Assembly: GCF_003952525.1 (NCBI RefSeq)
Contig: NZ_CP034451.1
Location: 2,728,001 to 2,792,000 of the forward strand
Direction: 5' to 3'
Length of the DNA: 64,000 nt
Origin: Mesorhizobium sp. M3A.F.Ca.ET.080.04.2.1
GTDB lineage: Bacteria > Pseudomonadota > Alphaproteobacteria > Rhizobiales > Rhizobiaceae
The translations under genes were made by a program, and so were the position numbers. This document shows, in pieces, positions 55,092 to 64,000 of this stretch. The notes beneath the pieces are model-generated. The model was not told the origin of the DNA. It made no database searches and saw nothing but the letters and a program-made list of their open reading frames with translations. Every line of letters begins with the position of its first letter. Position 1 is the first letter of the stretch.

Positions 55092-56900
55092 TCAGTGGTT
55101 GTCGCGCGGCACGCCCCTGGTATGCGCGACGTCCTGGTACTTCACTGCCGGCTTCAGCACCATGCCGGCCGAGAACTGGTCGACCATGCCGCGCTGGATC
55201 TCCTGCCACGGCGTCTGGTGCTCGGGATAGTGATAGCCGCCATTGCCCTGCAAGGCTGCGCGCCGCTTGGCGATCTCCTCGTCGCTGACCAGGATGTTGG
55301 CCGTGCCCTTCTTGAGGTCGATGCGGACGCGATCGCCGGTCTTGAGCAGCGCAAGGCCGCCGCCGATCGCCGCTTCCGGCGAGGCGTTGAGGATCGACGG
55401 CGAGCCGGAGGTGCCGGACTGGCGGCCGTCGCCGATGCAGGCGAGCGCATGGATGCCCTTCTTGATGAGGTGGGCCGGCGGCTGCATGTTGACCACCTCG
55501 GCTCCGCCCGGATAGCCGACCGGACCGGCGCCGCGCATGAACAGGATCGTATTCTCGTCTATGCCTTGCGCCGGATCGTCGATACGGGCGTGATAGTCCT
55601 CCGGCCCGTCGAACACCATGGCGTTGCCCTCGAAGGCCTCCGGATCCTTCGGATTGGACAGATAGCGCTCGCGGAATTCCGGCGAGATGCCGCTGGTCTT
55701 CATGATCGCGGAATCGAACAGGTTGCCCTTCAGGTTGATGAAACCGGCATTGGCCTTCAGCGGCTTGTCGATGCTGCGGATGACATCGTGATTCTCGTTG
55801 ACCGCGCCGCGGCAATTGTCGCCGATCGACCTGCCGTTGGCAGTGAGGGCATCGGGGTGGGGGAGCACGCCGCCCCTCATCAGTTCGGCGACAACCGCGG
55901 GCACACCGCCGGCATGGTGATAGTCCTCGCCGAGATACTCGCCCGTCGGCTGCAGGTTGACGATCAGCGGCACGTTGAGGCCGACCTTCTGCCAGTCGTC
56001 ATTGTCGAGCGGCACACCGAGATGACGGGCGATCGCGTTGAGATGGATCGGCGCGTTGGTTGAGCCGCCGATCGCCGAGTTGACGACGATGGCATTCTCG
56101 AAGGCCTGGCGGGTCATGATGTCGGAAGGCTTCAGGTCCTCATGCACCATGTCGACGATACGCCTGCCTGTCTCGTAGGCGATCTGGCCGCGCTCGCGAT
56201 AAGGCGCGGGGATGGCGGCCGAACCCGGCAGTTGCATGCCGAGCGCCTCGGCCAGCGAGTTCATGGTGGTGGCGGTGCCCATGGTGTTGCAATAGCCGGT
56301 CGAGGGCGCCGAGGAGGCGACGATGTCCATGAACTCGTCATAGTCGATCTCGCCGGCCGAAAGCCGCTGGCGCGATTCCCAGACGATGGTGCCCGAGCCG
56401 GTACGCTTGCCCTTGTGCCAGCCGTTGAGCATCGGCCCGACCGAAAGTGCGATGGCCGGAATATTGACGGTGGCCGCTGCCATGAGCAGCGCAGGCGTGG
56501 TCTTGTCGCAGCCGATGGTCAGCACGACGCCGTCGAGGGGATAGCCGTAAAGCACCTCGACCAGACCGAGATAGGCGAGGTTGCGGTCGAGCGACGCAGT
56601 CGGCCGCTTGCCGGTTTCCTGGATCGGATGACACGGGAACTCGAAGGGAATTCCGCCCATCGACACAATGCCCTCGCGCACGCGCTTGGCAAGCTCGAGA
56701 TGGTGGCGGTTGCAGGGCGAGAGATCCGACCCCGTCTGGGCGATGCCGATCAGCGGCTTGCCGGACATCAGTTCGGCACGCGTCAGTCCGTAGTTGAGGT
56801 AACGCTCGAGATAGAGCGCCGTCATGCCCGGATTGTCGGGATTGTCGAACCACTCCTGCGAGCGAAATTTCTTCTTCTTGGTTGGGGCGCCGGCCATCAT
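55092..56900 (-). CDS. IlvD/Edd-family sugar-acid dehydratase (xylonate dehydratase-like)
   Basis: 602 residues (a second ATG 3 bp on is better spaced from GGAG). Cluster-ligand cysteines of the family are at 63 (SPCNR), 131 (GCDKTTP) and 204 (GYCNTMGTA). Sequence and C-terminus ([12 protein letters not shown], ending NH) follow Caulobacter XylD D-xylonate dehydratase closely, more than IlvD. It dehydrates an aldonate to a 2-keto-3-deoxy acid. No other pentose genes are around it, so the substrate is uncertain. Confidence 0.88.
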   Translation of the reverse strand: MMAGAPTKKKKFRSQEWFDNPDNPGMTALYLERYLNYGLTRAELMSGKPLIGIAQTGSDLSPCNRHHLELAKRVREGIVSMGGIPFEFPCHPIQETGKRPTASLDRNLAYLGLVEVLYGYPLDGVVLTIGCDKTTPALLMAAATVNIPAIALSVGPMLNGWHKGKRTGSGTIVWESRQRLSAGEIDYDEFMDIVASSAPSTGYCNTMGTATTMNSLAEALGMQLPGSAAIPAPYRERGQIAYETGRRIVDMVHEDLKPSDIMTRQAFENAIVVNSAIGGSTNAPIHLNAIARHLGVPLDNDDWQKVGLNVPLIVNLQPTGEYLGEDYHHAGGVPAVVAELMRGGVLPHPDALTANGRSIGDNCRGAVNENHDVIRSIDKPLKANAGFINLKGNLFDSAIMKTSGISPEFRERYLSNPKDPEAFEGNAMVFDGPEDYHARIDDPAQGIDENTILFMRGAGPVGYPGGAEVVNMQPPAHLIKKGIHALACIGDGRQSGTSGSPSILNASPEAAIGGGLALLKTGDRVRIDLKKGTANILVSDEEIAKRRAALQGNGGYHYPEHQTPWQEIQRGMVDQFSAGMVLKPAVKYQDVAHTRGVPRDNH

Positions 56901-57047
56901 GGTCTCCGTATTTGTATGACAAATCGATATGACAACGCGTGCATGCAAGCAAGAGGCAGCCGCGCCACGAACCCGCACTTTGGTGCGATAGACATATAGC
57001 GGGGCCCGCGCTAGGACCAATCGGAGCCAGCAATCCGGGAGGTTTTG

Positions 57048-57505
57048 ATGGCTTTGGTGATCGAAGGCGAGGAGCGCATCGCCGCACCCCTGCAAAAAGT
57101 GCGGGAAGGGCTCAACGACCCTGCCATCCTGAAGGAGGCCATTCCCGGCTGCCAAGGTCTCGAAAAGAAATCCAACACTGAGATGGCTGCTACCGTGGTG
57201 CCGAAGATCGGGTCGATCAAAAGGCGACGTTCAACGGCCGGTCACGCTGAAGAATCTCAAACCGCCGCATTCCTATACGATCCAGGGCGAAGGCAAGGGC
57301 GGTATCGCCGGCTTCGCCAAGGGCGGCGCCGATGTGACGCTGGCTGCCGACGGTGCGGACACGACGATCCTGAAATATGCGGCGATGGCCGATGTCGGCG
57401 GCAAGATCGCCCAGCTCGGCAGCCGGCTGATCCGAGTCGACGTCGAAGAAGCTTGCCGGTCAGTTCTTCTCGACGTTCGGCCAGAAGGTTGGCGCGTCGC
57501 GCTGA
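57048..57505 (+). pseudogene. CoxG-like SRPBCC protein gene with three frame changes
   Basis: Ribosome site GGGAGG before [18 protein letters not shown]. Frame 1 gives the N-terminus ([27 protein letters not shown]). About 57218 two extra bases shift the frame, about 57237 one base is missing, and about 57432 one base is added. Read across the frames, the protein continues ATFNG, VTLKNLKPPHSYTIQGEGKGG, GFAKGGADVTL, KIAQLGSRLI and ends with GQKVGASR and a stop at 57503. It matches CO-dehydrogenase subunit G family length. Either a pseudogene or sequencing errors. Confidence 0.82.
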
Positions 57506-57613
57506 AAACGGATCCAGGCGGCGCGCTTGTCTTATGACTTTGCTTGCCGAATGGGCGAGAAAGAACCGCTGCACAGTTTTGCGCACATGCAGTAATGCTC
57601 CCCGAAAGCAGGG

Positions 57614-58798
57614 TCACTCGAACACGATCGACGGCACGGCGGCTTCCGCCGCGCCGCGCTCCTCCTGAACCCTGTTCCAGACCTTCGAAGCGATGTCGCG
57701 ATAGATCCTGGCCTCGGCACCCTCCGGCTTGGAAGCAACAACCGGGGCGCCGGCGTCGGAGCTTTCGCGGATACCCATCTCGAGCGGCACCTCGCCAAGG
57801 AAAGTGACGCCGAGCCGTTCGGCCTCGCGGCGCGCTCCGCCATGGCCGAAAATGTCGTAGCGCTTGCCGGTGTCGGGGGCGAGGAAATAACTCATGTTCT
57901 CGACGATGCCGAGCAGCGGCACATCGACCTTCTTGAACATGTTGAGGCCCTTGCGGGCGTCGATCAGGGCGAGATCCTGCGGCGTCGAGACGATTACGGC
58001 TCCGGCAAGCGGCACCTGCTGCGCCATGGTGAGCTGGGCGTCGCCGGTGCCGGGCGGCATGTCGACCACCAGCACGTCGAGCTGGCCCCATTCGACTTCG
58101 CGTAGCATCTGCGTAAGCGCCGACATCACCATCGGGCCGCGCCAGATCATCGGCGTCTCCTCATCGACGAGGAAACCCATCGACATCACCTTGAGGCCGT
58201 AATTCTGCATCGGCTTCAGGATCTTGCCGTCGACGGTCTGCGGCCGGCCGCGGATGTTGAGCAGCCGCGGCATCGACGGGCCATAGATGTCGGCATCGAG
58301 CACGCCGACCTTCAGCCCGTTGGCGGCAAGGCCGAGCGCCAGGTTGACGGCAGTCGTGGATTTGCCGACGCCGCCCTTGCCGGAGGCAACCGCGATGATC
58401 GCATCGATGCCGGGCACGCCGCGCTTGCCGTGGCTCTGCGAAGCCGGCGCCTGCGGCACGGCACGCTGCGGCGCCGCCGGTGCAGCGGGCCGTGGCGGCG
58501 CTGCCTGCGACGACTGGCGGGGCGGGACCGGCGCCTCCATGCCGCCGCCCTTCTTCTCCGCGGTCAACGCGACGACGGCGTTTGCGACACCCGGAATCGC
58601 CTTGACCGCACGCTCGGCGGCTGCGCGCAACGGCTCCAGTTCCTGGGCGCGGGCAGCGGGCACGGTGATCGAGAAAAACACCTTGGAGTCGGCGATGAAA
58701 ATCTCGGAAACCATTCCGAGATCGACGATGTTGCCGGTGAAGTCCGGCCCGTTCACCGTCTTCAGACGCTCGATGACGGATTCCTTGGTGACGGCCAT
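57614..58798 (-). CDS. apbC: Mrp/ApbC-type iron-sulfur carrier ATPase
   Basis: 394 residues. N-terminal MIP18/DUF59 domain (about 5-80), a Pro/Ala-rich linker, then the ParA-like ATPase with Walker A SGKGGVGKST, switch DADIYGPSMPR and VDMPPGTGDAQL. Assembles or transfers Fe-S clusters. Most Mrp proteins carry C-P-x-C in the MSYF-CPHC region; here it is MSYFLAPDTGKRYDIFG without cysteines, a variant common in alphaproteobacteria. Confidence 0.94.
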   Translation of the reverse strand: MAVTKESVIERLKTVNGPDFTGNIVDLGMVSEIFIADSKVFFSITVPAARAQELEPLRAAAERAVKAIPGVANAVVALTAEKKGGGMEAPVPPRQSSQAAPPRPAAPAAPQRAVPQAPASQSHGKRGVPGIDAIIAVASGKGGVGKSTTAVNLALGLAANGLKVGVLDADIYGPSMPRLLNIRGRPQTVDGKILKPMQNYGLKVMSMGFLVDEETPMIWRGPMVMSALTQMLREVEWGQLDVLVVDMPPGTGDAQLTMAQQVPLAGAVIVSTPQDLALIDARKGLNMFKKVDVPLLGIVENMSYFLAPDTGKRYDIFGHGGARREAERLGVTFLGEVPLEMGIRESSDAGAPVVASKPEGAEARIYRDIASKVWNRVQEERGAAEAAVPSIVFE

Positions 58799-59014
58799 GA
58801 TCTTTCCTCAGCTTTATGCGTTCCAGATAGTGCAGTTTCCCGGCAGAACCAAGCCGTGGCGCAGCGGCGCACCCGGCGTGCCAAGGGAGAGATCGGCAGG
58901 TGCCCGAAGTGCGGAAGGCTCCGGCGAGGCAGGAGTTCCATGGCCAATCGGATCATGCGCCCTATGTCGATCCGTGAGCGACGTGGGCGCGACAATCCGC
59001 AGGAGGAGACAGCC

Positions 59015-59392
59015 ATGCTCGAAAACAGCAATGCTACAGCCAACCTGGCGGTGAAGGACCTGGAAAGGGCCAAGGCCTTCTATGAGGGAACGCTGGGGCT
59101 CAAGAAGGTGGACGAGATGGGGGAAGAACTGGCCGTCTACAAAAGCGGCGACACCAACATCAACGTTTATCATTCGGAATTCGCCGGAACCAACAAGGCG
59201 ACGGCTGTGACCTGGACAGTCGGGAGCCAGATCGACGCAATCGTCCAGAAGCTGAAATCGAAGGGCGTCGCATTCGAGCACTATGAGATGCCCGGCCTGA
59301 CTCTCGCGGGCGACATTCATGTCGGCCACGGCATGAAGGTGGCCTGGTTCAGGGATCCCGACGGCAACATTCTGTGCCTTGCGGGCGAGTAG
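59015..59392 (+). CDS. VOC-family (glyoxalase/bleomycin resistance-like) protein
   Basis: 125 residues with a strong AGGAGGAG ribosome site. Starts MLENSNATANLAVKDLERAK; paired beta-alpha-beta-beta-beta modules with FYEGTLGLKK and WFRDPDGNILCLAGE. The metal ligands are not fully obvious. A dioxygenase, isomerase or binding protein; function unknown. Confidence 0.88.
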   Translation: MLENSNATANLAVKDLERAKAFYEGTLGLKKVDEMGEELAVYKSGDTNINVYHSEFAGTNKATAVTWTVGSQIDAIVQKLKSKGVAFEHYEMPGLTLAGDIHVGHGMKVAWFRDPDGNILCLAGE

Positions 59393-59411
59393 GTTCGGCG
59401 GGCGGTCCGCG

Positions 59412-60416
59412 TCAGCCCGCCAGGCGCGTGGCCAAATAGGTGAGAGCCGAAATGGCGGCGGTGGCCGGCAGGGTGATCACCCACGCCACCACGATATTGC
59501 CGGCTATGCCCCAGCGCACGGCCGAGACGCGGCGGGCGGCGCCAACGCCGATGATGGCGCCGGTGATGGTGTGCGTGGTCGACACCGGCACGCCAAGCCA
59601 GGTTGCGGCAAACAGCGTGATGGCGCCGCCCGTCTCGGCGCAGAAGCCCTGCATGGGATTGAGCCGCGTGATCTTGGAACCCATGGTGTGGACGATGCGC
59701 CAGCCGCCGAACAGCGTGCCCAGCGCCAGGGCTGACTGACAGGTGATGACCACCCAGAGCGGCACGTAGAAGCTCTGGCCGAGCATGCCCTGCGAATAGA
59801 GCAGCACGGCGATGATGCCCATGGTCTTCTGCGCGTCGTTGCCGCCATGGCCGAGCGAATAGAGCGAGGCGGAAAAGAACTGCAGGACACGGAAGGAGTT
59901 GTCGACGGCGAACGGCGTCTGGCGCACGAACAGCCAGGAAACGACGAGCACAAGGATGAGCGCCAGGACGAACCCCGTCGCCGGCGAGAGCACGATGGCG
60001 GCGATCGTCTTGCCGAGCCCCGACCAGACGATGGCGCCGATGCCGGCCTTGGCGACGCCGGCGCCGACCAGTCCGCCGATCAGCGCATGCGAGCTGCTCG
60101 AGGGAATGCCCGCGATCCAGGTGACGATGTTCCAGACGATGGCGCCGACCAATGCGGCGAAGATCACCGCCGGCGTGACGATGCTGGCGTCGACAATCCC
60201 CTTGCCCACGGTCTCGGCGACGTGCAGGCCGAAGAACAGGAAGGCGATGAAATTGAAGAAGGCCGCCCAGAACACCGCGTAATGCGGCCTGAGCACCCGG
60301 GTGGAAACGATGGTTGCTATCGAGTTGGCAGCGTCGTGCAGGCCGTTGAGGAAATCGAAGAACAGCGCGACAGCGACGAGGCCGACCAGCAGGGGAAAGG
60401 CGATCGTAGCGTCCAT
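59412..60416 (-). CDS. pit: Low-affinity inorganic phosphate transporter (PiT family)
   Basis: 334 residues, about ten membrane helices. Family motifs are FLNGLHDAANSIATIVSTR near the N-terminus and YSLGHGGNDAQKTMG, with GVPVSTTHTITGAI in the C-terminal half. Imports metal-phosphate with protons. It lies 3 bp after its DUF47 partner, a common pair. Confidence 0.96.
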   Translation of the reverse strand: MDATIAFPLLVGLVAVALFFDFLNGLHDAANSIATIVSTRVLRPHYAVFWAAFFNFIAFLFFGLHVAETVGKGIVDASIVTPAVIFAALVGAIVWNIVTWIAGIPSSSSHALIGGLVGAGVAKAGIGAIVWSGLGKTIAAIVLSPATGFVLALILVLVVSWLFVRQTPFAVDNSFRVLQFFSASLYSLGHGGNDAQKTMGIIAVLLYSQGMLGQSFYVPLWVVITCQSALALGTLFGGWRIVHTMGSKITRLNPMQGFCAETGGAITLFAATWLGVPVSTTHTITGAIIGVGAARRVSAVRWGIAGNIVVAWVITLPATAAISALTYLATRLAG

Positions 60417-60419
60417 CGC

Positions 60420-61061
60420 CTATACGTTCTCGATGACAATGCCGCTGATCTCGTTGGCGACGTCCTCAAAACGATCGACCACCTTTTCGAGCTCGCCGTA
60501 GATCTCTGAGCCGATCAGATAGGCCATGGCATCGCTCTTGCCGTGTTTCCTGAAGAGATCCTTCAGCCCCTGTTCGTGCAGATCGTCGGCCCTGCCCTCG
60601 ACGCGCATGACCTCTTCGGCGATGGCGTTCAGCCGCGCCGTGTTCGCCCCGACCTTGCCGAGCAACGGAATGGCCTCGGCCACCAGCCGCGCGGCCTGGA
60701 CGATGACACTGCCCATTTCCTGCATCAGCGGATCGAATTCTCGCTTCTCGAACAGCTTCACCGTCTTGACTGTCTTGTGCATCATGTCGATGGCGTCATC
60801 CATCGATTGGATCAGATCCTTGATGTCGCCGCGATCGAAGGGCGTGATGAAGGATCGCCTGACGGCAAGCAGCACCTCGGCGGTGATGGCGTCCGCCTCG
60901 TTCTCGAGATCGATGATCTTCTGGCACCAGCGGTCGATGTCCTTGCCCTGGAGAAGCTGCTCGAGCGCCTCGGCGCCGCCGACCACGGTGCGAGAGTGTC
61001 GCTCGAACAGATCGAAGAAGCGGTCCTCGCGCGGCAGCAGTCTGCGAAACCAGCCCAGCAT
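60420..61061 (-). CDS. DUF47 family putative phosphate transport regulator (PhoU-like)
   Basis: 213 residues. Helical PhoU-like fold; begins MLGWFRRLLPREDRFFDLFE, with DIKDLIQSMDDAIDMMHKT and EGRADDLHEQGLKDLFR in the conserved places. Acts as a modulator of Pit. Confidence 0.93.
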   Translation of the reverse strand: MLGWFRRLLPREDRFFDLFERHSRTVVGGAEALEQLLQGKDIDRWCQKIIDLENEADAITAEVLLAVRRSFITPFDRGDIKDLIQSMDDAIDMMHKTVKTVKLFEKREFDPLMQEMGSVIVQAARLVAEAIPLLGKVGANTARLNAIAEEVMRVEGRADDLHEQGLKDLFRKHGKSDAMAYLIGSEIYGELEKVVDRFEDVANEISGIVIENV

Positions 61062-61242
61062 GTCCTTCTCCCGTCGCGGCAGATTCTATTCCCTGACATA
61101 ACGCCGCAATGCGCCTTGGGAAACAGTGAGCCGGCTGAAAGATGTGGATGCGGCCGATTGCAGATGCGGCTTGCGGTGCAAGAGGATTTCCCCGACCTTG
61201 CGCGGAAGGATCGGATCAAAAGTCCACAACGGTCTCCGCAGC

Positions 61243-62148
61243 ATGATCGACAAGCTGGAATTCTTCATCGCGCTCGCCAAGGAAGAGCATTTCGGCCGGG
61301 CGGCGGAAGTGTGCGGCGTTACCCAGCCGACGCTGTCGGCCGGCATCAAGCAGTTGGAGGAACAGCTTGGCGTCATGCTGGTGCTGCGCGGCTCGCGCTT
61401 CCAGGGCCTGACCCCGGAAGGCAAGCAGGTGCTGGTGTGGGCGCGGCGCATCGTCGGCGACTCGAGGACCATGCGCGAGGAGATGCGCGCGGCGCGCCAT
61501 GGCCTTTCGGGTCGCATCCGCATAGCGGCGGTTCCCACGGCGCTCGCCATGGTGGCGCGGCTGACGACGCCGTTTCGCGAAAAGCACCCGGGCGTCACTT
61601 TCTCGATCCTGTCGCGCACCTCGATCGAGGTGCTGTCGCTGCTCGGCAATTTCGATGTCGATGCCGGCATCACCTATCTCGACAACGAACCGCTCGGGCG
61701 CGTCACCAGCGTGCCGCTCTATGACGAACGCTACCAACTGATCACGGCGATCGGGAACCCCTATTCCGACCGCGACAAAGTGACGTGGTCCGAAATCAGC
61801 CAGCTGCCGCTCTGCCTGTTGACGCCGGACATGCAAAACCGCCGCATCATCGATCAGCATCTGGCAGAAGCCGGAGTCCAGGTCCGGCCGACGCTGGAAT
61901 CCAACTCCATGATCGTGCTGTTCTCACATATCCGGACCGGCAAATGGTCCTCGATCATGCCGCTTAACCTCGCGGAAACATTCGGTTTTTCCGAGCCGAT
62001 CCGGGCCATACCGATCGTCGATCCGGATGCCAGCCACACGGTCGGGCTGGTGGCGGCCCCTCGCGAGCCGCATACACCTTTGGTGCAGGCGCTGCTGGAC
62101 GAGGCGATGGCGCTGGCAGACGATATCCGCGCCCACCGCATGCGTTAG
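61243..62148 (+). CDS. LysR-type regulator of the formate dehydrogenase operon (FdsR-like)
   Basis: 301 residues; start MIDKLEFFIALAKEEHFGRA. N-terminal wHTH of the LysR type (GRAAEVCGVTQPTLSAGIK), then the effector-binding domain. It lies 120 bp upstream of fdsG on the same strand. A T-N11-A palindrome is in the gap, the expected binding site. The family regulator of fds operons is LysR-like; identity inferred by context. Confidence 0.88.
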   Translation: MIDKLEFFIALAKEEHFGRAAEVCGVTQPTLSAGIKQLEEQLGVMLVLRGSRFQGLTPEGKQVLVWARRIVGDSRTMREEMRAARHGLSGRIRIAAVPTALAMVARLTTPFREKHPGVTFSILSRTSIEVLSLLGNFDVDAGITYLDNEPLGRVTSVPLYDERYQLITAIGNPYSDRDKVTWSEISQLPLCLLTPDMQNRRIIDQHLAEAGVQVRPTLESNSMIVLFSHIRTGKWSSIMPLNLAETFGFSEPIRAIPIVDPDASHTVGLVAAPREPHTPLVQALLDEAMALADDIRAHRMR

Positions 62149-62170
62149 ACAATGCAGGCTGAGCGAGCTC

Positions 62171-62187
62171 GATAGAAATTTTCTATC
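62171..62187 (+). promoter_or_regulatory. LysR-type operator upstream of fdsG
   Basis: Perfect palindrome GATAGAAA-T-TTTCTATC, containing ATAG-N7-CTAT with T-N11-A spacing, the classical LysR recognition. It lies 82 bp before the fdsG start and 23 bp after the regulator gene. Confidence 0.78.
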
Positions 62188-62268
62188 AAACAACGAAACA
62201 GCTTTATTGATCTCGGAGGTTTCCTCTGATTTCGTAAGGGCTTAGCGAAGAACCAGGGAGGGCGCTGC

Positions 62269-62748
62269 ATGCCGATGCAGCCTGCAAGTACCGAGATCGC
62301 GTCGCGCACAGCGGCGATCATCGAGGAATTGAAGGACCTCGAAGGTCCGCTGCTGCCGATTCTCCACGGCATTCAGGAAGAGTTCGGCCATGTGCCGCAG
62401 GCGGCCCTGCCGGTCATCGCTGACGGGCTGAACCTCTCCAGGGCCGAGGTGCATGGCGTCGTTACCTTCTACCACGATTTCCGCGCCCAGCCCGCCGGCC
62501 GCCATGTGCTGAAGCTCTGCCAGGCCGAAGCCTGCCAGTCGATGGGGTCGGATGCCGTCGCCGCCAAGGTCAAGCAACTGCTCGGCATCGGTTTTCACGA
62601 GACCACCCGCGACGGATCGGTTACACTGGAGCCGGTCTACTGCCTTGGGCTTTGCGCCTGCTCGCCATCGGCAATGCTGGACGGCGAAGTGATCGGCCGG
62701 CTCGATGACGAGAAGATCGAAGAGATCGTCGCGGAGGTGCGTTCATGA
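62269..62748 (+). CDS. fdsG: NAD-dependent formate dehydrogenase gamma subunit
   Basis: 159 residues, NuoE-like [2Fe-2S] thioredoxin-fold protein. Ligand cysteines are 84, 89, 125 and 129 (LCQAEACQ and YCLGLCACSP). Passes electrons within the soluble molybdenum formate dehydrogenase. Start ATG follows GGGAGGG. Its stop overlaps the next start (ATGA). Confidence 0.95.
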   Translation: MPMQPASTEIASRTAAIIEELKDLEGPLLPILHGIQEEFGHVPQAALPVIADGLNLSRAEVHGVVTFYHDFRAQPAGRHVLKLCQAEACQSMGSDAVAAKVKQLLGIGFHETTRDGSVTLEPVYCLGLCACSPSAMLDGEVIGRLDDEKIEEIVAEVRS

Positions 62749-64000
62749 TCCCGCGCATCTATATCCCCGCCGATTCGGGCGCGCTGGCGCTCGGCGCCGA
62801 AAAGGTCGCCATAGCGATCGAGAAAGAGCTCAAGGAGCGCGGCGTCGAGGCCAAGATCGTGCGCAACGGGTCGCGCGGCGCCTATTTCCTGGAGCCGATG
62901 GTCGAGGTAGCGACCGCGGAAGGCCGCGTCGCCTACGGGCCGGTCAAGCCGTCCGACGTGAAAAGCCTGTTCGACAGCGGCTTCCTCAAGGGCGCTCCCC
63001 ACAAGCGCTGGCTCGGCGCACCGGACAAGATCCCCTTCCTCGCCAAGCAGACGCGGCTGACCTTTGCGCGCTGCGGCGTCATCGACCCGTTGTCGCTCGA
63101 CAATTACAAGGCGCATGGCGGCCTTAGAGGCCTGCAGAATGCAGTCGTCATGGCGCCGGCCGAGATCGTCAGCCAAGTCACCGAATCCGGCCTGCGCGGC
63201 CGCGGCGGCGCAGGGTTTCCGACCGGCATAAAGTGGAAAACGGTGCTGGATACGGCATCGGAGCGCAAATATATCGTCTGCAACGCCGACGAGGGCGACA
63301 GCGCCACATTCGCGGACCGCATGATCATGGAAGGCGATCCGTTCGTGCTGATCGAAGGCATGGCGATCGCCGGCATCGCCACCGGCGCGACCAAGGGCTT
63401 CGTCTATATCCGCTCGGAGTATCCGCATGCGGTGGCGACGATGAACAAGGCTGTTGCGATCGCCCGCAAGGCGGGCGTCCTCGGCGTCAACGTGCTGGGT
63501 TCGCATCACGCCTTCGACATGGAAATCCGCGTCGGCGCCGGCGCCTATGTCTGCGGCGAGGAAACCTCGCTGTTGAACAGCCTCGAAGGCAAGCGCGGCG
63601 TGGTGCGCGCCAAGCCGCCGCTGCCGGCCATTCAAGGCCTGTTCGGCAAGCCGACGGTGATCAACAACGTCATCTCGCTGGCCTCGGTGCCGATCATCAT
63701 GGACAAGGGCGCCGCCTTCTACAAGGATTTCGGCATGGGCCGCTCGCGCGGCACAATCCCGATTCAGATCGCCGGCAACGTCAAGCATGGCGGCCTGTTC
63801 GAGACGGCCTTCGGTCTGACGCTGGGCGAGATCGTCGACGAGATCGGCGGCGGCACGGCCTCCGGGCGCCCGGTGAAGGCGGTGCAGGTCGGCGGGCCGC
63901 TCGGCGCCTATTTCCCGCGCGCGCTGTTCGACACGCCGTTCGACTACGAAGAATTCGCCAAGCGTGATGGACTGATCGGCCATGCCGGCCTCACCGTCTT
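62745..64000 (+). CDS. fdsB: NAD-dependent formate dehydrogenase beta subunit (partial, 3' end outside window)
   Basis: 418 codons visible, no stop before the window end. N-terminal about 110 residues are a thioredoxin-like part; then the NuoF-like region with GRGGAGFPTGIKW (NADH/FMN), YIVCNADEGDSATFADR, and CGEETSLLNSLEGKRG (FMN). Contains the FMN and NAD+ site of the fds enzyme, which oxidises formate to CO2. Next expected is the fdsA catalytic subunit beyond the edge. Confidence 0.95.
   Translation, partial: MIPRIYIPADSGALALGAEKVAIAIEKELKERGVEAKIVRNGSRGAYFLEPMVEVATAEGRVAYGPVKPSDVKSLFDSGFLKGAPHKRWLGAPDKIPFLAKQTRLTFARCGVIDPLSLDNYKAHGGLRGLQNAVVMAPAEIVSQVTESGLRGRGGAGFPTGIKWKTVLDTASERKYIVCNADEGDSATFADRMIMEGDPFVLIEGMAIAGIATGATKGFVYIRSEYPHAVATMNKAVAIARKAGVLGVNVLGSHHAFDMEIRVGAGAYVCGEETSLLNSLEGKRGVVRAKPPLPAIQGLFGKPTVINNVISLASVPIIMDKGAAFYKDFGMGRSRGTIPIQIAGNVKHGGLFETAFGLTLGEIVDEIGGGTASGRPVKAVQVGGPLGAYFPRALFDTPFDYEEFAKRDGLIGHAGLTV

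Noticed and set aside
59397..59421. GGCGGGC/GCCCGCC hairpin between the VOC gene and pit as a terminator
   Set aside because: Short stem with an 11-base loop and no T-run, and it overlaps the end of pit; support is too weak to list.

Overview
The window is GC-rich chromosomal DNA from an alphaproteobacterium of the order Hyphomicrobiales (Rhizobiales), most likely Mesorhizobium or a close relative. This placement is by recognition of gene content, not by a database search. The clues are a perfect Irr-type iron control element, a yejA1-yejA2-yejB-yejE-yejF transporter as in rhizobia, an fdsGB formate dehydrogenase, a DnaX that has lost its zinc cysteines, and many palindromic intergenic repeats. 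No prophage, insertion sequence, CRISPR array or rRNA operon was seen.

Layout. 1-4270 (minus): iron module with an imelysin-like lipoprotein/periplasmic protein, Bfd, bacterioferritin, a di-heme DUF1111 protein and the start of another exported protein. A perfect Irr box lies upstream, and a ferredoxin-reductase-type flavoprotein gene (4273-5526) diverges from it. 5582-12442 (minus): a peptide-type ABC importer (binding protein, two permeases, two ATPases) followed by gabT. 12711-18426 (minus): ffs, dnaX, ybaB, a SleB-type lipoprotein hydrolase, recR and a lytic transglycosylase. 18604-20325 (plus): HIT protein, nudC, Dabb protein. 20335-21953 (minus): pheA and kdsB. 22145-22798: membrane cytochrome c (cycM) with a terminator. 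23016-30665 (plus): the yej operon. 30758-33066: a hydroxyacid dehydrogenase, a small lipoprotein and a TPR-methyltransferase. 33275-36125: ligase-associated exonuclease and ATP-dependent DNA ligase. 36300-39646: a membrane protein of unknown function, tRNA-Thr(CGT), fghA and two small proteins. 39883-45136 (minus): dppABCDF. 45617-48357 (plus): a FadD with a histone-H1-like N-terminal tail, then an ETF-beta-type lysine methyltransferase. 48354-50728 (minus): HAD phosphatase and pgi. 51066-54371 (plus): MocR regulator and an MttB-family methyltransferase. 54567-56900 (minus): unknown small protein and a xylonate-dehydratase-like enzyme. 57048-57505: frameshifted CoxG-like gene. 57614-61061: Mrp/ApbC, a VOC protein, Pit phosphate transporter and its DUF47 partner. 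61243-64000 (plus): LysR regulator and fdsG-fdsB, the latter cut by the window end.

How the parts work together. Bfr stores iron, Bfd plus a ferredoxin reductase could release it, and the imelysin and di-heme proteins act in the periplasm, all around one Irr box. Three peptide importers (dpp, yej and one orphan set) point to heavy use of peptides or amino acids. FadD and the ETF methyltransferase may connect fatty-acid activation with tuning of the electron carrier of beta-oxidation. Formate dehydrogenase and S-formylglutathione hydrolase cover the formaldehyde/formate route. At least four kinds of palindromic repeat recur between genes, and in places supply a stop or start codon to neighbouring genes.
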